Shown here: positions 13,677 to 19,788 of the stretch, one piece after another
Numbering within the stretch: the first letter of the stretch is position 1
Layout of the letters: every line of letters starts with the position of its first letter
IMG/VR virus record: IMGVR_UViG_3300022690_001100
Location: 1 to 20,648 of that record
Reading direction: 5' to 3' (one strand)
Length of the DNA stretch: 20,648 bases
Origin: a virus
Notes under the pieces: generated by a model
The model's database searches: none
What the model saw: only the letters and a program-made list of their open reading frames with translations
What the model was told of the DNA's origin: nothing
Translations under genes and position numbers: made by a program

Positions 13677-13924
13677 AAACAACCATAATAATTTCAGATG
13701 GAGTAAAACAGATCATGTTTACCCCCGAAAATGATTCAGAAAAAAAAGCCTTGAAATTGATCACCCCAGATGATAATATTGAATTGGCTATTAAACAAGG
13801 AAGTTTTCACCATGAGAATACAAATGCAGCAGGATATAATGTATCGATGTGTGAAGGCGGTTATTTAAGAGCATGGGATAGTACTGATAGTATAATGCTG
13901 GTATTAACACCAAAAGCCAAGTAA
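13673..13924 (+). CDS. Hypothetical protein (83 aa)
   Basis: Beta-rich start (MKTTIIISDGVKQIMFTPEN) and an aromatic, Asp-rich C-terminal half. No domain recognised. Overlaps both neighbours (ATGA and TAATG), showing that this stretch is translated as a tightly coupled operon. Confidence 0.6.
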   Translation: MKTTIIISDGVKQIMFTPENDSEKKALKLITPDDNIELAIKQGSFHHENTNAAGYNVSMCEGGYLRAWDSTDSIMLVLTPKAK

Positions 13925-14205
13925 TGAAAGCCGTAGTCTCAGCCCGCTCCCTAGAGAAAGCAATTACCCAAGCTAATATGGATGATGCTACCTTAATTGA
14001 ACTACACTCAAAAGAGTTGGTTTTCAGAAAGGGTAATAATAAGGTTCATAGCTTATATTGGGAAGGATATGGCCCAACCTCAAAACATACATACGACCGA
14101 ATGAAATGGCTTCATCTTTCCCGGGTACTTAAGCAATTGGAGGATCAACCGATAACAATTAGCTACGAGGGTGATTTTATTCATATACATGAGGCTTTGG
14201 TTTAG
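13924..14205 (+). CDS. Hypothetical protein (93 aa)
   Basis: Alpha/beta protein starting MKAVVSARSLEKAITQANMD and ending in ITISYEGDFIHIHEA; no family recognised and no membrane segment. Three nt separate it from the next start. Confidence 0.6.
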   Translation: MKAVVSARSLEKAITQANMDDATLIELHSKELVFRKGNNKVHSLYWEGYGPTSKHTYDRMKWLHLSRVLKQLEDQPITISYEGDFIHIHEALV

Positions 14206-14208
14206 GAT

Positions 14209-14463
14209 ATGGCCGAACTATTAGAAGATCCAGAATTTTCAAAGGATAATAAAATCAACCTTTATTTAGCAAGGGATGAAAACGGTACTTTAACTCTTTA
14301 CTTCGATAAACCAATGAAGTTTAAAGATGGACATTGGAGAGTTTTTGTTCAGACAAGCCATATTGAATTGGATAAAACTTGGTTCCCAAATGTAAAATGG
14401 GAAGACAGGAAGCCAACCAAAGTTGAATTAACTTTAACCGAAGATATAATAAAACTAATATGA
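14209..14463 (+). CDS. Hypothetical protein (84 aa)
   Basis: Aromatic beta-strand pattern (INLYLARDENGTLTLYFDKP and HWRVFVQTSHIELDKTWFP) with an acidic N-terminus. No family recognised. ATGA overlap with the following gene. Confidence 0.6.
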   Translation: MAELLEDPEFSKDNKINLYLARDENGTLTLYFDKPMKFKDGHWRVFVQTSHIELDKTWFPNVKWEDRKPTKVELTLTEDIIKLI

Positions 14464-14885
14464 TCGACCCAAAAGAATTAATGATAGGCAACTGGATTCT
14501 TGACCATGCAGGGGTGCCAAGGCAGGTTGTATTGGTTTGTGAAGGGCTTATAAAGCTAGACCTTCAAAATGGTGGTGGAGTACAGAGATACGAGGATGAT
14601 CCAATATTAAGCCCACATATTAAATTTTTGAAACCGATTGAACTGACTGAAAAATGGTTGATTGATTTACAATTTGGTTTAATATCTAAGCCAGATGAAA
14701 TACCGACATACAGGATTAGAGATTTTATAATTGATTATGTCCCTGAAATGAATTGTTATTGGTTAGAAACTAATAATGAATTACAAACTTCTCCTATTAG
14801 ATTTGTACATGAAATTCAAAACCTCCACCTTACCTTAACCCAAACCCATTTAACCAGACAAATTGCCAAAAACGAAACCGGATGA
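14460..14885 (+). CDS. Conserved-looking Bacteroidota phage protein (141 aa)
   Basis: The layout LMIGNWILDHAGVPRQV near the N-terminus, LKPIELTEKWLIDLQFGLI in the middle and IRFVHEIQNLHLTLTQTHLT at the end recurs in Bacteroidota phages and prophages as an unnamed family, as far as I recall. Function unknown. Its 3' end overlaps the zinc-ribbon gene and contains that gene's leader motif. Confidence 0.65.
   Translation: MIDPKELMIGNWILDHAGVPRQVVLVCEGLIKLDLQNGGGVQRYEDDPILSPHIKFLKPIELTEKWLIDLQFGLISKPDEIPTYRIRDFIIDYVPEMNCYWLETNNELQTSPIRFVHEIQNLHLTLTQTHLTRQIAKNETG
14865..14876 (+). promoter_or_regulatory. Leader motif (GCCAAAAACGAA) inside the upstream gene
   Basis: One-mismatch copy ending 5 nt before ATG 14882. 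It lies within codons of the preceding gene, showing that the signal is kept even where it must also encode protein. Confidence 0.6.
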
Positions 14886-15109
14886 TAGTTAAAGTAACAA
14901 TGTTCGCTTGCAATTGTGATAATTGTAGCAGACAATTTGTAGAACAGGAAACAGATTTTGTGGCTTTCACGGATGAAGATGGTATTAAGGAAAGTGTTGG
15001 GGAGGATGAAGATTGGTATAGTGAGGATGGTAAACATTATTGTCCTAGCTGTTTAGAAGGATTAGATGCTACCTTTATCAATTACGAGGTTATGGCATTG
15101 CATAAATGA
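14882..15109 (+). CDS. Small zinc-ribbon-like protein (75 aa)
   Basis: CNCDNCSRQF near residue 10 and HYCPSCLEGL near residue 50 give two CxxC pairs around an acidic, aromatic middle, a likely zinc-binding fold. ATG 14882 is placed by the leader motif. The stop overlaps the terminase start (ATGA), so it is coupled to terminase translation. Function unknown. Confidence 0.65.
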   Translation: MIVKVTMFACNCDNCSRQFVEQETDFVAFTDEDGIKESVGEDEDWYSEDGKHYCPSCLEGLDATFINYEVMALHK

Positions 15110-17565
15110 TCCCCGCCACCCACGTAGAATTCCCTCCCTTCAACAAACTGGTTAACCCTTCCTTTGCACATCTTTTCACGAACAAAGACCGTTACATATT
15201 CGAATGGGGTGGTCGTAACGGTTCCCGGTCTACATCCACAGGCAGATGTTTACTTTACCGCTGCTTAGATCATGAGTATTTCAGGTGTATTATGATCAGG
15301 AAGGTTCATAATTCCATCAAGGACAGCATATGGCAAACCCTGAAGGATGAAGCAGAAGCCCTTGGCATTGAAGACCTGTTTACTTTCAAAGTGTCCCCAC
15401 TTGAAATAGTATGCAACAACGGCAATAAATTCATTGCCAGGGGACTTGATCAACCGGCCAAGCTCAAATCCATCAAAGACCCTACATGCGCTTGGTACGA
15501 GGAAGGGAACCAAATCACAGTGGAAGACTTTATCACGGTGACTACTTCCATGAGATCATCCAAAGCCGAATTCCTTCAGGAGATCTTCACATTCAACCCA
15601 GAAACAGAAGGCAATTACGAAGACTTTTGGATGTGGAAAATGTTCTTTGAGGGGCATGCTGAAAAGAGTTTCAGATCTACTATTGATATTGAATACATAG
15701 TTGATGGTGAAAAAAAGATGGTACAATCTAATTACACGGTTCACCATTCAACCTACAGGGATAATCAATACCTGACTATCCAACAGATAGCCGACCTTGA
15801 GCAATGGAAGGTAATAAACCCGTATTACTATACAGTCTATACCTTGGGGGAATGGGGTAATAAGGCAATCGAGGGAAAGTTCTGGTCGGGTTTCAACAGG
15901 CTAAAACATGTTAAAGATGATATCTTTCTCGATCTTGAAAAGCCAATACATATGTCTTTTGATGAAAATAACAGGCCATATCCGGCAATGACTATATGGC
16001 AATATGATGAACTTGATGCGGTTTGGCAAGGTAATAAATTACTAAGACCCGAAACGGTCTTAGTAAGGCAAGTCCATGAAATTTGTTTAACTGAACCCAA
16101 TAACAAACTAGTAAAGGTAGCTAAAGAGTTAATCAGGTGGTTAACTATAAATGGGTGGCATAATTTGATTTATGAATATGGTGACGCTTCATCTGACAGG
16201 GAAGATACCAAACTTGAAAAAGGAGTCAATTATTTTACAATACTGAGGGATGTATTTGTTGAAGCGGGTTATAGTGTCAGAATTCGCAAGCCTAACAAAA
16301 ATCCACCTGTTGCTTTTTCGGCTGAATTTATTAATGCTTGTTTTGAGGCTAATTACCTTGGATTTGATATATCTATTTCTTCTGAATGTAAGGAGTCGAT
16401 CAATGATTATTTATTGGTTCAGGCCAAGACAGATGGCACAATGAAGAAGCCAAAAGATAAAAATGGTATAGAGATTTTAGGACATTGTTTTATAGGCGAA
16501 ACCACCATAAAAACCCTTAATGGTGATAAGCGAATCAAAGATATTAAAGAGGGTGAATTTGTTTTAACAAGGTTCGGATTTAGGAAAGTATTACGATCAT
16601 GGCTAACTAGAAAAGACGCAATAGTAAAAACATATAACATTTGTGGTAATGAAATTACATGTACCCCAGATCATAAGATTTATACCAAAAACAGGGGATT
16701 TATTGCAGCCGATAAGTTGATAGTTAGAGATATTTTTTGTATATTGAAGTCATGGAACCAAAAGAAATCATTTACAACGGTCATAAGTTCACCCGAGCAT
16801 TACGGGGTAAAAAAAGTGACACAATATATTATGTCGGAAGACCTTACATGCATCAAAGAAAAATCTATCTGCATAGGTACAAATGGACTATTCATAATGG
16901 CCCTATCCCAAAAGGGTATCACATCCACCATATTGATAAAAATCCTTTCAATAATGACATTTCTAATTATGAGTGTTTATCGGTTAAAGAACATAGGCAA
17001 AGGCATAAGGATGATAATTGGTATTATACAGATGCAGGAAAAGAGCATTTTGAAAAGGTTCAAGAACTGGCAAAAGTATGGCATAGATCAGAAGAGGGAA
17101 GGGAATGGCATCGACAACATGGAATTAATGTATTCTCCAACAGAGAATATAAAGAATACACCTGCGAAATATGTCAAAAAACCTTTAAAAGCAAAGGACC
17201 AAACGGGGCTAAATTTTGTTCCAACAATTGCAAAAGTGCTTACAGGCGGAAGATGGGATTTGATAACGAGCAAAGAAACTGTGAATATTGTAGCAAACAA
17301 TTCACAACTAACAAATATTCAAAAGCCAAATGTTGTTCAAAGTCTTGTGGTTCCAAATTCAGGAAGTATAGCTGATGTTTATGATCTTACAATTGAAGGA
17401 GACCACGAATTCTTTGCTAATAATATCCTAGTCCACAATTGCTCAGACAGTTTTCGCTATTTCTTTATTGAGGCTTTCAAAAAACAATTTGAGAAGTACA
17501 AGAAACGAGGAGCAGGAAAAGACAGGCCACAGGTTATCGGGCAACCGCAAAAGAAAACTTATTAA
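15106..17565 (+). CDS. terL: Phage terminase large subunit (PBSX-like) interrupted by an intein
   Basis: The 819-aa precursor would give a 501-aa mature protein after splicing. ATPase motifs: a Walker-A-like GGRNGSRS at 35-42 (Arg in place of the usual Lys), Walker B as CAWYEEGNQ at 128-136 and the coupling motif TFNPE. Nuclease acidic residues: Asp286 (MSFDENNRP), Asp360 (EYGDASSD) and Asp781 (CSDSFRYFF). The enzyme cuts concatemeric DNA and drives packaging into the prohead. The intein lies between His460 and Cys779, inside the third nuclease motif. The gene overlaps the zinc-ribbon gene by ATGA. Confidence 0.9.
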   Translation: MIPATHVEFPPFNKLVNPSFAHLFTNKDRYIFEWGGRNGSRSTSTGRCLLYRCLDHEYFRCIMIRKVHNSIKDSIWQTLKDEAEALGIEDLFTFKVSPLEIVCNNGNKFIARGLDQPAKLKSIKDPTCAWYEEGNQITVEDFITVTTSMRSSKAEFLQEIFTFNPETEGNYEDFWMWKMFFEGHAEKSFRSTIDIEYIVDGEKKMVQSNYTVHHSTYRDNQYLTIQQIADLEQWKVINPYYYTVYTLGEWGNKAIEGKFWSGFNRLKHVKDDIFLDLEKPIHMSFDENNRPYPAMTIWQYDELDAVWQGNKLLRPETVLVRQVHEICLTEPNNKLVKVAKELIRWLTINGWHNLIYEYGDASSDREDTKLEKGVNYFTILRDVFVEAGYSVRIRKPNKNPPVAFSAEFINACFEANYLGFDISISSECKESINDYLLVQAKTDGTMKKPKDKNGIEILGHCFIGETTIKTLNGDKRIKDIKEGEFVLTRFGFRKVLRSWLTRKDAIVKTYNICGNEITCTPDHKIYTKNRGFIAADKLIVRDIFCILKSWNQKKSFTTVISSPEHYGVKKVTQYIMSEDLTCIKEKSICIGTNGLFIMALSQKGITSTILIKILSIMTFLIMSVYRLKNIGKGIRMIIGIIQMQEKSILKRFKNWQKYGIDQKREGNGIDNMELMYSPTENIKNTPAKYVKKPLKAKDQTGLNFVPTIAKVLTGGRWDLITSKETVNIVANNSQLTNIQKPNVVQSLVVPNSGSIADVYDLTIEGDHEFFANNILVHNCSDSFRYFFIEAFKKQFEKYKKRGAGKDRPQVIGQPQKKTY
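16486..17439 (+). other. Intein (318 aa) in the terminase nuclease motif
   Basis: Block A begins at Cys461 (CFIGETTIKTLNGDKRIKDI). Block B is GNEITCTPDHKIYT, with TxxH at 520-523. Blocks F and G are DVYDLTIEGDHEFF and NNILVHN, followed by +1 Cys779. These are the residues needed for Cys1/His-Asn/Cys+1 splicing. Between B and F lie about 210 residues that look like no known domain in this frame, because that DNA encodes an HNH endonuclease in another frame. Homologous terminases continue directly from GH to xSDSxRY. Confidence 0.93.
16752..17375 (+). CDS. HNH homing endonuclease nested out of frame in the intein
   Basis: This 207-aa protein is read in a different + frame from the terminase. 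From ATG 16752 it carries YNGHKFTRALRGKK, a canonical HNH core GYHIHHIDKNPFNNDISNYE (55-74) with ECLSVKEHRQRH after it, and two zinc-finger-like modules at the C-terminus, YTCEICQKTF...KFCSNNCKSAYRRK and RNCEYCSKQF...KCCSKSCGSKF. The stop TGA (17373-17375) falls exactly where intein block F begins. No Shine-Dalgarno precedes ATG 16752; a TTG at 16737 is an alternative start. It probably drives homing of the intein. Expression could come from internal initiation or frameshifting. Confidence 0.88.
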   Translation: MEPKEIIYNGHKFTRALRGKKSDTIYYVGRPYMHQRKIYLHRYKWTIHNGPIPKGYHIHHIDKNPFNNDISNYECLSVKEHRQRHKDDNWYYTDAGKEHFEKVQELAKVWHRSEEGREWHRQHGINVFSNREYKEYTCEICQKTFKSKGPNGAKFCSNNCKSAYRRKMGFDNEQRNCEYCSKQFTTNKYSKAKCCSKSCGSKFRKYS

Positions 17566-17576
17566 CTTAATGTTAA
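17561..17576. promoter_or_regulatory. Palindrome ATTAACTTAATGTTAA, copy 2 (operator candidate)
   Basis: Identical to 12336-12351. It overlaps the terminase stop codon and lies 20 nt before TAACTTTG (17596-17603), which fits the -7 promoter box, so a repressor bound here could block that promoter. Confidence 0.45.
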
Positions 17577-17761
17577 TTTTGTTAGGTATTTTTATTAACT
17601 TTGTGTTAAATGGGGTGGGGTTACCCTTAAATATTATCCAACGTCATTAGTTCCCATTGTGATAGCGAAAGCGGGGGCTCTCTTGGCAGCGTGGTTTACC
17701 ACTAAGGTTAATATTGAAATATCACAACCCCATTTTTAATTGTTAACCAAAAACGAATTAA
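17566..17761 (+). other. 196-nt non-coding gap with possible structured RNA
   Basis: TAACTTTG (17596-17603) fits a -7 box but lacks a well-spaced TTTG. AAATGGGGT (17608-17616) can pair with ACCCCATTT (17727-17735), enclosing about 110 nt that includes GCGAAAGC (a GNRA-type loop, 17665-17672) and GTGGTTTACCAC (17691-17702). T5 follows the closing arm. The GC-rich patch stands out from the AT-rich surroundings. It could be a small RNA, a packaging site near terL or a leader. Confidence 0.35.
17746..17757 (+). promoter_or_regulatory. ACCAAAAACGAA leader motif
   Basis: Exact copy ending 4 nt before ATG 17762. Confidence 0.7.
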
Positions 17762-18037
17762 ATGAATTTTGAAGTAACACCATCAGACCGTTTAGATAAA
17801 TTCGATGAAAAGTTGGATTCAATTGGTAGCCGCTTAGATCGGATAGAACAGAACAATTACCGCAATCAAAATCTGACTAAAAAAGAAGCTGCAAAATTGT
17901 ATAAAGTTTGTGTTAAAACCTTGGAGATTTGGATGAGAAAAGGCTTACTTCCATACATCCAAGTTCAATCAAAAATTTTCCTGAAAGTTTCCGATATGGA
18001 AGATTTATTTGATAAAAATTACAAAAAAGGAAAATGA
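17762..18037 (+). CDS. Excisionase-like HTH protein with coiled-coil start (91 aa)
   Basis: Residues ~9-32 (DRLDKFDEKLDSIGSRLDRI) form a heptad-like coiled coil. Residues ~38-85 (LTKKEAAKLYKVCVKTLEIW, then MRKGLLPYIQVQSKIFLKVS) match the helix-turn-helix-wing of HTH_17/excisionase-type DNA-binding proteins. These are common in Bacteroidota mobile elements and phages as regulators or directionality factors. No integrase is visible in this window, so a regulator is equally likely. The start is set by the leader motif. Confidence 0.75.
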   Translation: MNFEVTPSDRLDKFDEKLDSIGSRLDRIEQNNYRNQNLTKKEAAKLYKVCVKTLEIWMRKGLLPYIQVQSKIFLKVSDMEDLFDKNYKKGK

Positions 18038-18090
18038 TAACCGCCCTTAATTGAACGCCAAGAACCAAGCGATTATTTAAAACGGATCAA

Positions 18091-18327
18091 ATGCCAAGAC
18101 TAGACCAAGACAGACAAAATTCCCTTGAGCCCAAAAGGATGGAACGTGCTATTGAGGCTATTGAGGGGTTGGGATATTATATAATCTTCAAAAATGACAG
18201 TGTATTATCATTTTTTTTTAAAGGAGATCTTATTAGATTTTTCCCTTATTCGGGTTGGGCATCCGGCAAATCAATTAAAGATGGAAGGGGGCTTGATAAA
18301 TTGTTGAAGCAAATTAAAAAACATTAG
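18091..18327 (+). CDS. Conserved small phage protein (78 aa)
   Basis: The pattern NSLEPKRMERAIEAIEGLGY, then LIRFFPYSGWASGKSIKDGR and GLDKLLKQI is a small unnamed family I associate with Bacteroidota phages. Function unknown. Most of the gene (18181-18327) is copied in inverted orientation at 20501-20648. The copy has ten bases in the homopolymer that here is nine T (18211-18219), which would break the frame; the version here is intact. Confidence 0.7.
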   Translation: MPRLDQDRQNSLEPKRMERAIEAIEGLGYYIIFKNDSVLSFFFKGDLIRFFPYSGWASGKSIKDGRGLDKLLKQIKKH

Positions 18328-18346
18328 CCATGCTTAAATGCCACCT
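18181..18346. repeat. Internal partner of right-end inverted repeat
   Basis: Reverse-complement match to 20482-20648, identical except for one base in the poly-T/poly-A run. It spans the end of the 78-aa gene and the start of the next gene. Confidence 0.9.
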
Positions 18347-18482
18347 CTGCAACCACACCCTAACCCAATGCCACGGTCTTCCATGGCATATGCTAACATG
18401 CCCTAACCCTGAATGCTTCCATCATGTAATGGTACTGGATAAGATCGAGGTTCCTTTGGATAGTTTGATTGTTGCAGCTTAA
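18330..18482 (+). CDS. Small Cys/His zinc-ribbon-like protein (50 aa)
   Basis: ATG 18330 begins 2 nt after the preceding stop. MLKCHLCNHTLTQCHGLPWH and LTCPNPECFHHVM give a CxxC, a CxxxxC and several His residues, a probable zinc site. The C-terminus is hydrophobic and acidic (VPLDSLIVAA). No family recognised. Followed 19 nt later by a leader-motif gene. Confidence 0.6.
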   Translation: MLKCHLCNHTLTQCHGLPWHMLTCPNPECFHHVMVLDKIEVPLDSLIVAA

Positions 18483-18486
18483 TTAA

Positions 18487-18498
18487 CCCAAAAACGAA
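18487..18498 (+). promoter_or_regulatory. Leader motif (CCCAAAAACGAA)
   Basis: One-mismatch copy ending 3 nt before ATG 18502. Confidence 0.65.
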
Positions 18499-18501
18499 AT
18501 C

Positions 18502-18993
18502 ATGAAAACAAAAATTAAAATCAAAACCTTTTTAGGAAAATTATTATTTGAATATGAATCAGATGATAATTCAATAAAAAAAACATTAGAGAAAGCCGTC
18601 CTCCGTGGTGCCGTCCTCCGTGGTGCCGTCCTCCGTGGTGCCGTCCTCCGTGGTGCCGACCTCCGTGGTGCCGTCCTCCAACCGATAAAAGATGATTATT
18701 TTTCTGTTCTTCTCAAAGCAATTCCAGAAATACCTAATCTTAAAAAAGCTATTGAATCAGGAAAAATTGATGGCTCTACTTATGATGGTGAATGTGCATG
18801 TTTATGTGGCACATTAGAAAAATCGGACAATAAAAAGGTTGTTTCAATAATTCATGATAACAGGGATTCAAACAGGCCGATTGAAAGGTTTTTTATGGGT
18901 ATTAAAAAGGGGGACACTCCCGAAACTAGCCAATTCTCAAAACTGGCTTTAGAATGGATTGATGAATTTGAAGGGTATTTGAAAGTGAAATGA
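18502..18993 (+). CDS. Pentapeptide-repeat phage protein (163 aa)
   Basis: Residues ~32-60 are six pentapeptide units (AVLRG/ADLRG). The C-terminal domain (~62-163) carries KIDGSTYDGECACLCGTLEK, NRPIERFFMGI and KGDTPETSQFSKLALEWIDE, a combination I recall from other phage pentapeptide proteins of unknown function. The short beta-helical repeat is much smaller than in DNA-mimic pentapeptide proteins such as Qnr or MfpA, so gyrase protection is unlikely. The start is set by the leader motif. ATGA overlap with the ASCH-like gene. Confidence 0.75.
   Translation: MKTKIKIKTFLGKLLFEYESDDNSIKKTLEKAVLRGAVLRGAVLRGAVLRGADLRGAVLQPIKDDYFSVLLKAIPEIPNLKKAIESGKIDGSTYDGECACLCGTLEKSDNKKVVSIIHDNRDSNRPIERFFMGIKKGDTPETSQFSKLALEWIDEFEGYLKVK
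18595..18679 (+). repeat. 15-bp tandem repeat array in the pentapeptide gene
   Basis: GCCGTCCTCCGTGGT occurs four times in perfect tandem (18595-18654), then once with T to A (18655-18669, Val to Asp codon), then as a 10-bp partial. It is far more GC-rich than its surroundings and multiple of three, so copy number can change without breaking the frame. Confidence 0.95.
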
Positions 18994-19361
18994 TGATATT
19001 AGGATTCAAACCACAATTCAAACAAAAGATTCTTGATGGTACTAAGATCCATACCATAAGGGAAGATCGTAATAACCGATGGCAGACAGGTAAGAAGATA
19101 CATTTTGCAACCGGAGTAAGGACTAAAAACTATCATCAGTTTAAAGAGGGTGAATGTAAGTCTATTCAGGCAATTTGGATTAATCCAAAGCAGGAAGGCA
19201 TTCAGATTAACGATAGGGCTTTAACAAGGATAGAGGTGCATTGGTTGGCTAAATATGATGGATTTGATTCTATAGAGGATTTATATTCTTTTTTCTTAAA
19301 AGAAAGTAAAGAGCCATTTGATGCCAAAATTATTCATTGGACAGACTTTGTTTATTTATAG
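18990..19361 (+). CDS. ASCH-like domain protein (123 aa)
   Basis: LGFKPQFKQKILDGTKIHTI followed by REDRNNRWQTGKKIHFATG and the C-terminal IHWTDFVYL follow the ASCH-fold pattern common in phages: a K-T-x-T-I-R-type substrate region, then a beta barrel. ASCH domains are related to PUA and are thought to bind RNA or modified nucleotides. The start MM overlaps the pentapeptide stop; either Met may be used. Specific function unknown. Confidence 0.75.
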   Translation: MMILGFKPQFKQKILDGTKIHTIREDRNNRWQTGKKIHFATGVRTKNYHQFKEGECKSIQAIWINPKQEGIQINDRALTRIEVHWLAKYDGFDSIEDLYSFFLKESKEPFDAKIIHWTDFVYL

Positions 19362-19364
19362 AAT

Positions 19365-19589
19365 ATGGACCTATCCTTCATTAAACCCTTACGGGAACAA
19401 AAAAACCTAACCCAAAAACAGTTAGCCATAATGGTCGGGGTTTCTGTTACTTCCATCTGTCTTTATGAAACAGGGAAAAGAAGCCCAAGGACAAACCATC
19501 TTGAAAAACTGATCAAGATATTTGACTTGGAAATTGAGCTTAAGCATAATAGAATTATTTTAAAACCAAAAACGATAAACCATGAGTAA
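19365..19589 (+). CDS. Cro/CI-type (XRE) HTH regulator (74 aa)
   Basis: REQKNLTQKQLAIMVGVSVT then SICLYETGKRSPRTNHLEKL is a classical XRE helix-turn-helix (residues ~10-50), followed by a short dimerisation-like tail. Such small proteins act as phage repressors or Cro-like regulators. It begins 3 nt after the ASCH-like gene and overlaps the next gene by 8 nt. The palindromes at 12336 and 17561 are possible operators but the link is untested. Confidence 0.85.
   Translation: MDLSFIKPLREQKNLTQKQLAIMVGVSVTSICLYETGKRSPRTNHLEKLIKIFDLEIELKHNRIILKPKTINHE
19565..19576 (+). promoter_or_regulatory. Leader motif (ACCAAAAACGAT) within the XRE gene
   Basis: One-mismatch copy ending 5 nt before ATG 19582, encoded within the C-terminal codons of the XRE gene. 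Confidence 0.6.
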
Positions 19590-19788
19590 CACAATGGACC
19601 GCCAAAAGGCAACAAAGGGTTACAGGTTATATACAAACCATGCTGTCTGCGTTTCCTGTACAGGCAAGGTTGAATTTGAGCATGAGGCACAATGTGAATG
19701 TTGTAAAATAATGGTTCTGATCATTGAGGACAGCGAAATTGTGATTATGGATGGTGATGTTATGTGTCATACGGGGAGGACAATATAA
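19582..19788 (+). CDS. Small Cys-rich protein (68 aa)
   Basis: VCVSCTGKVEFEHEAQCECC gives CxxC followed by CxCC, a probable metal site, then an acidic hydrophobic C-terminal part (IIEDSEIVIMDGDVM). Start by leader motif. The stop overlaps the lipoprotein start (TAATG). Function unknown. Confidence 0.6.
   Translation: MSNTMDRQKATKGYRLYTNHAVCVSCTGKVEFEHEAQCECCKIMVLIIEDSEIVIMDGDVMCHTGRTI

Noticed and set aside
16686-16695. CAAAAACAGG in the intein, resembling the leader motif
   Set aside because: It lacks the CGAA end and lies more than 50 nt before ATG 16752, so it is not counted.
17088-17300. Minus-strand open frame within the intein
   Set aside because: A shadow of the doubly coding region with no protein-like features; the + strand HNH explains it.
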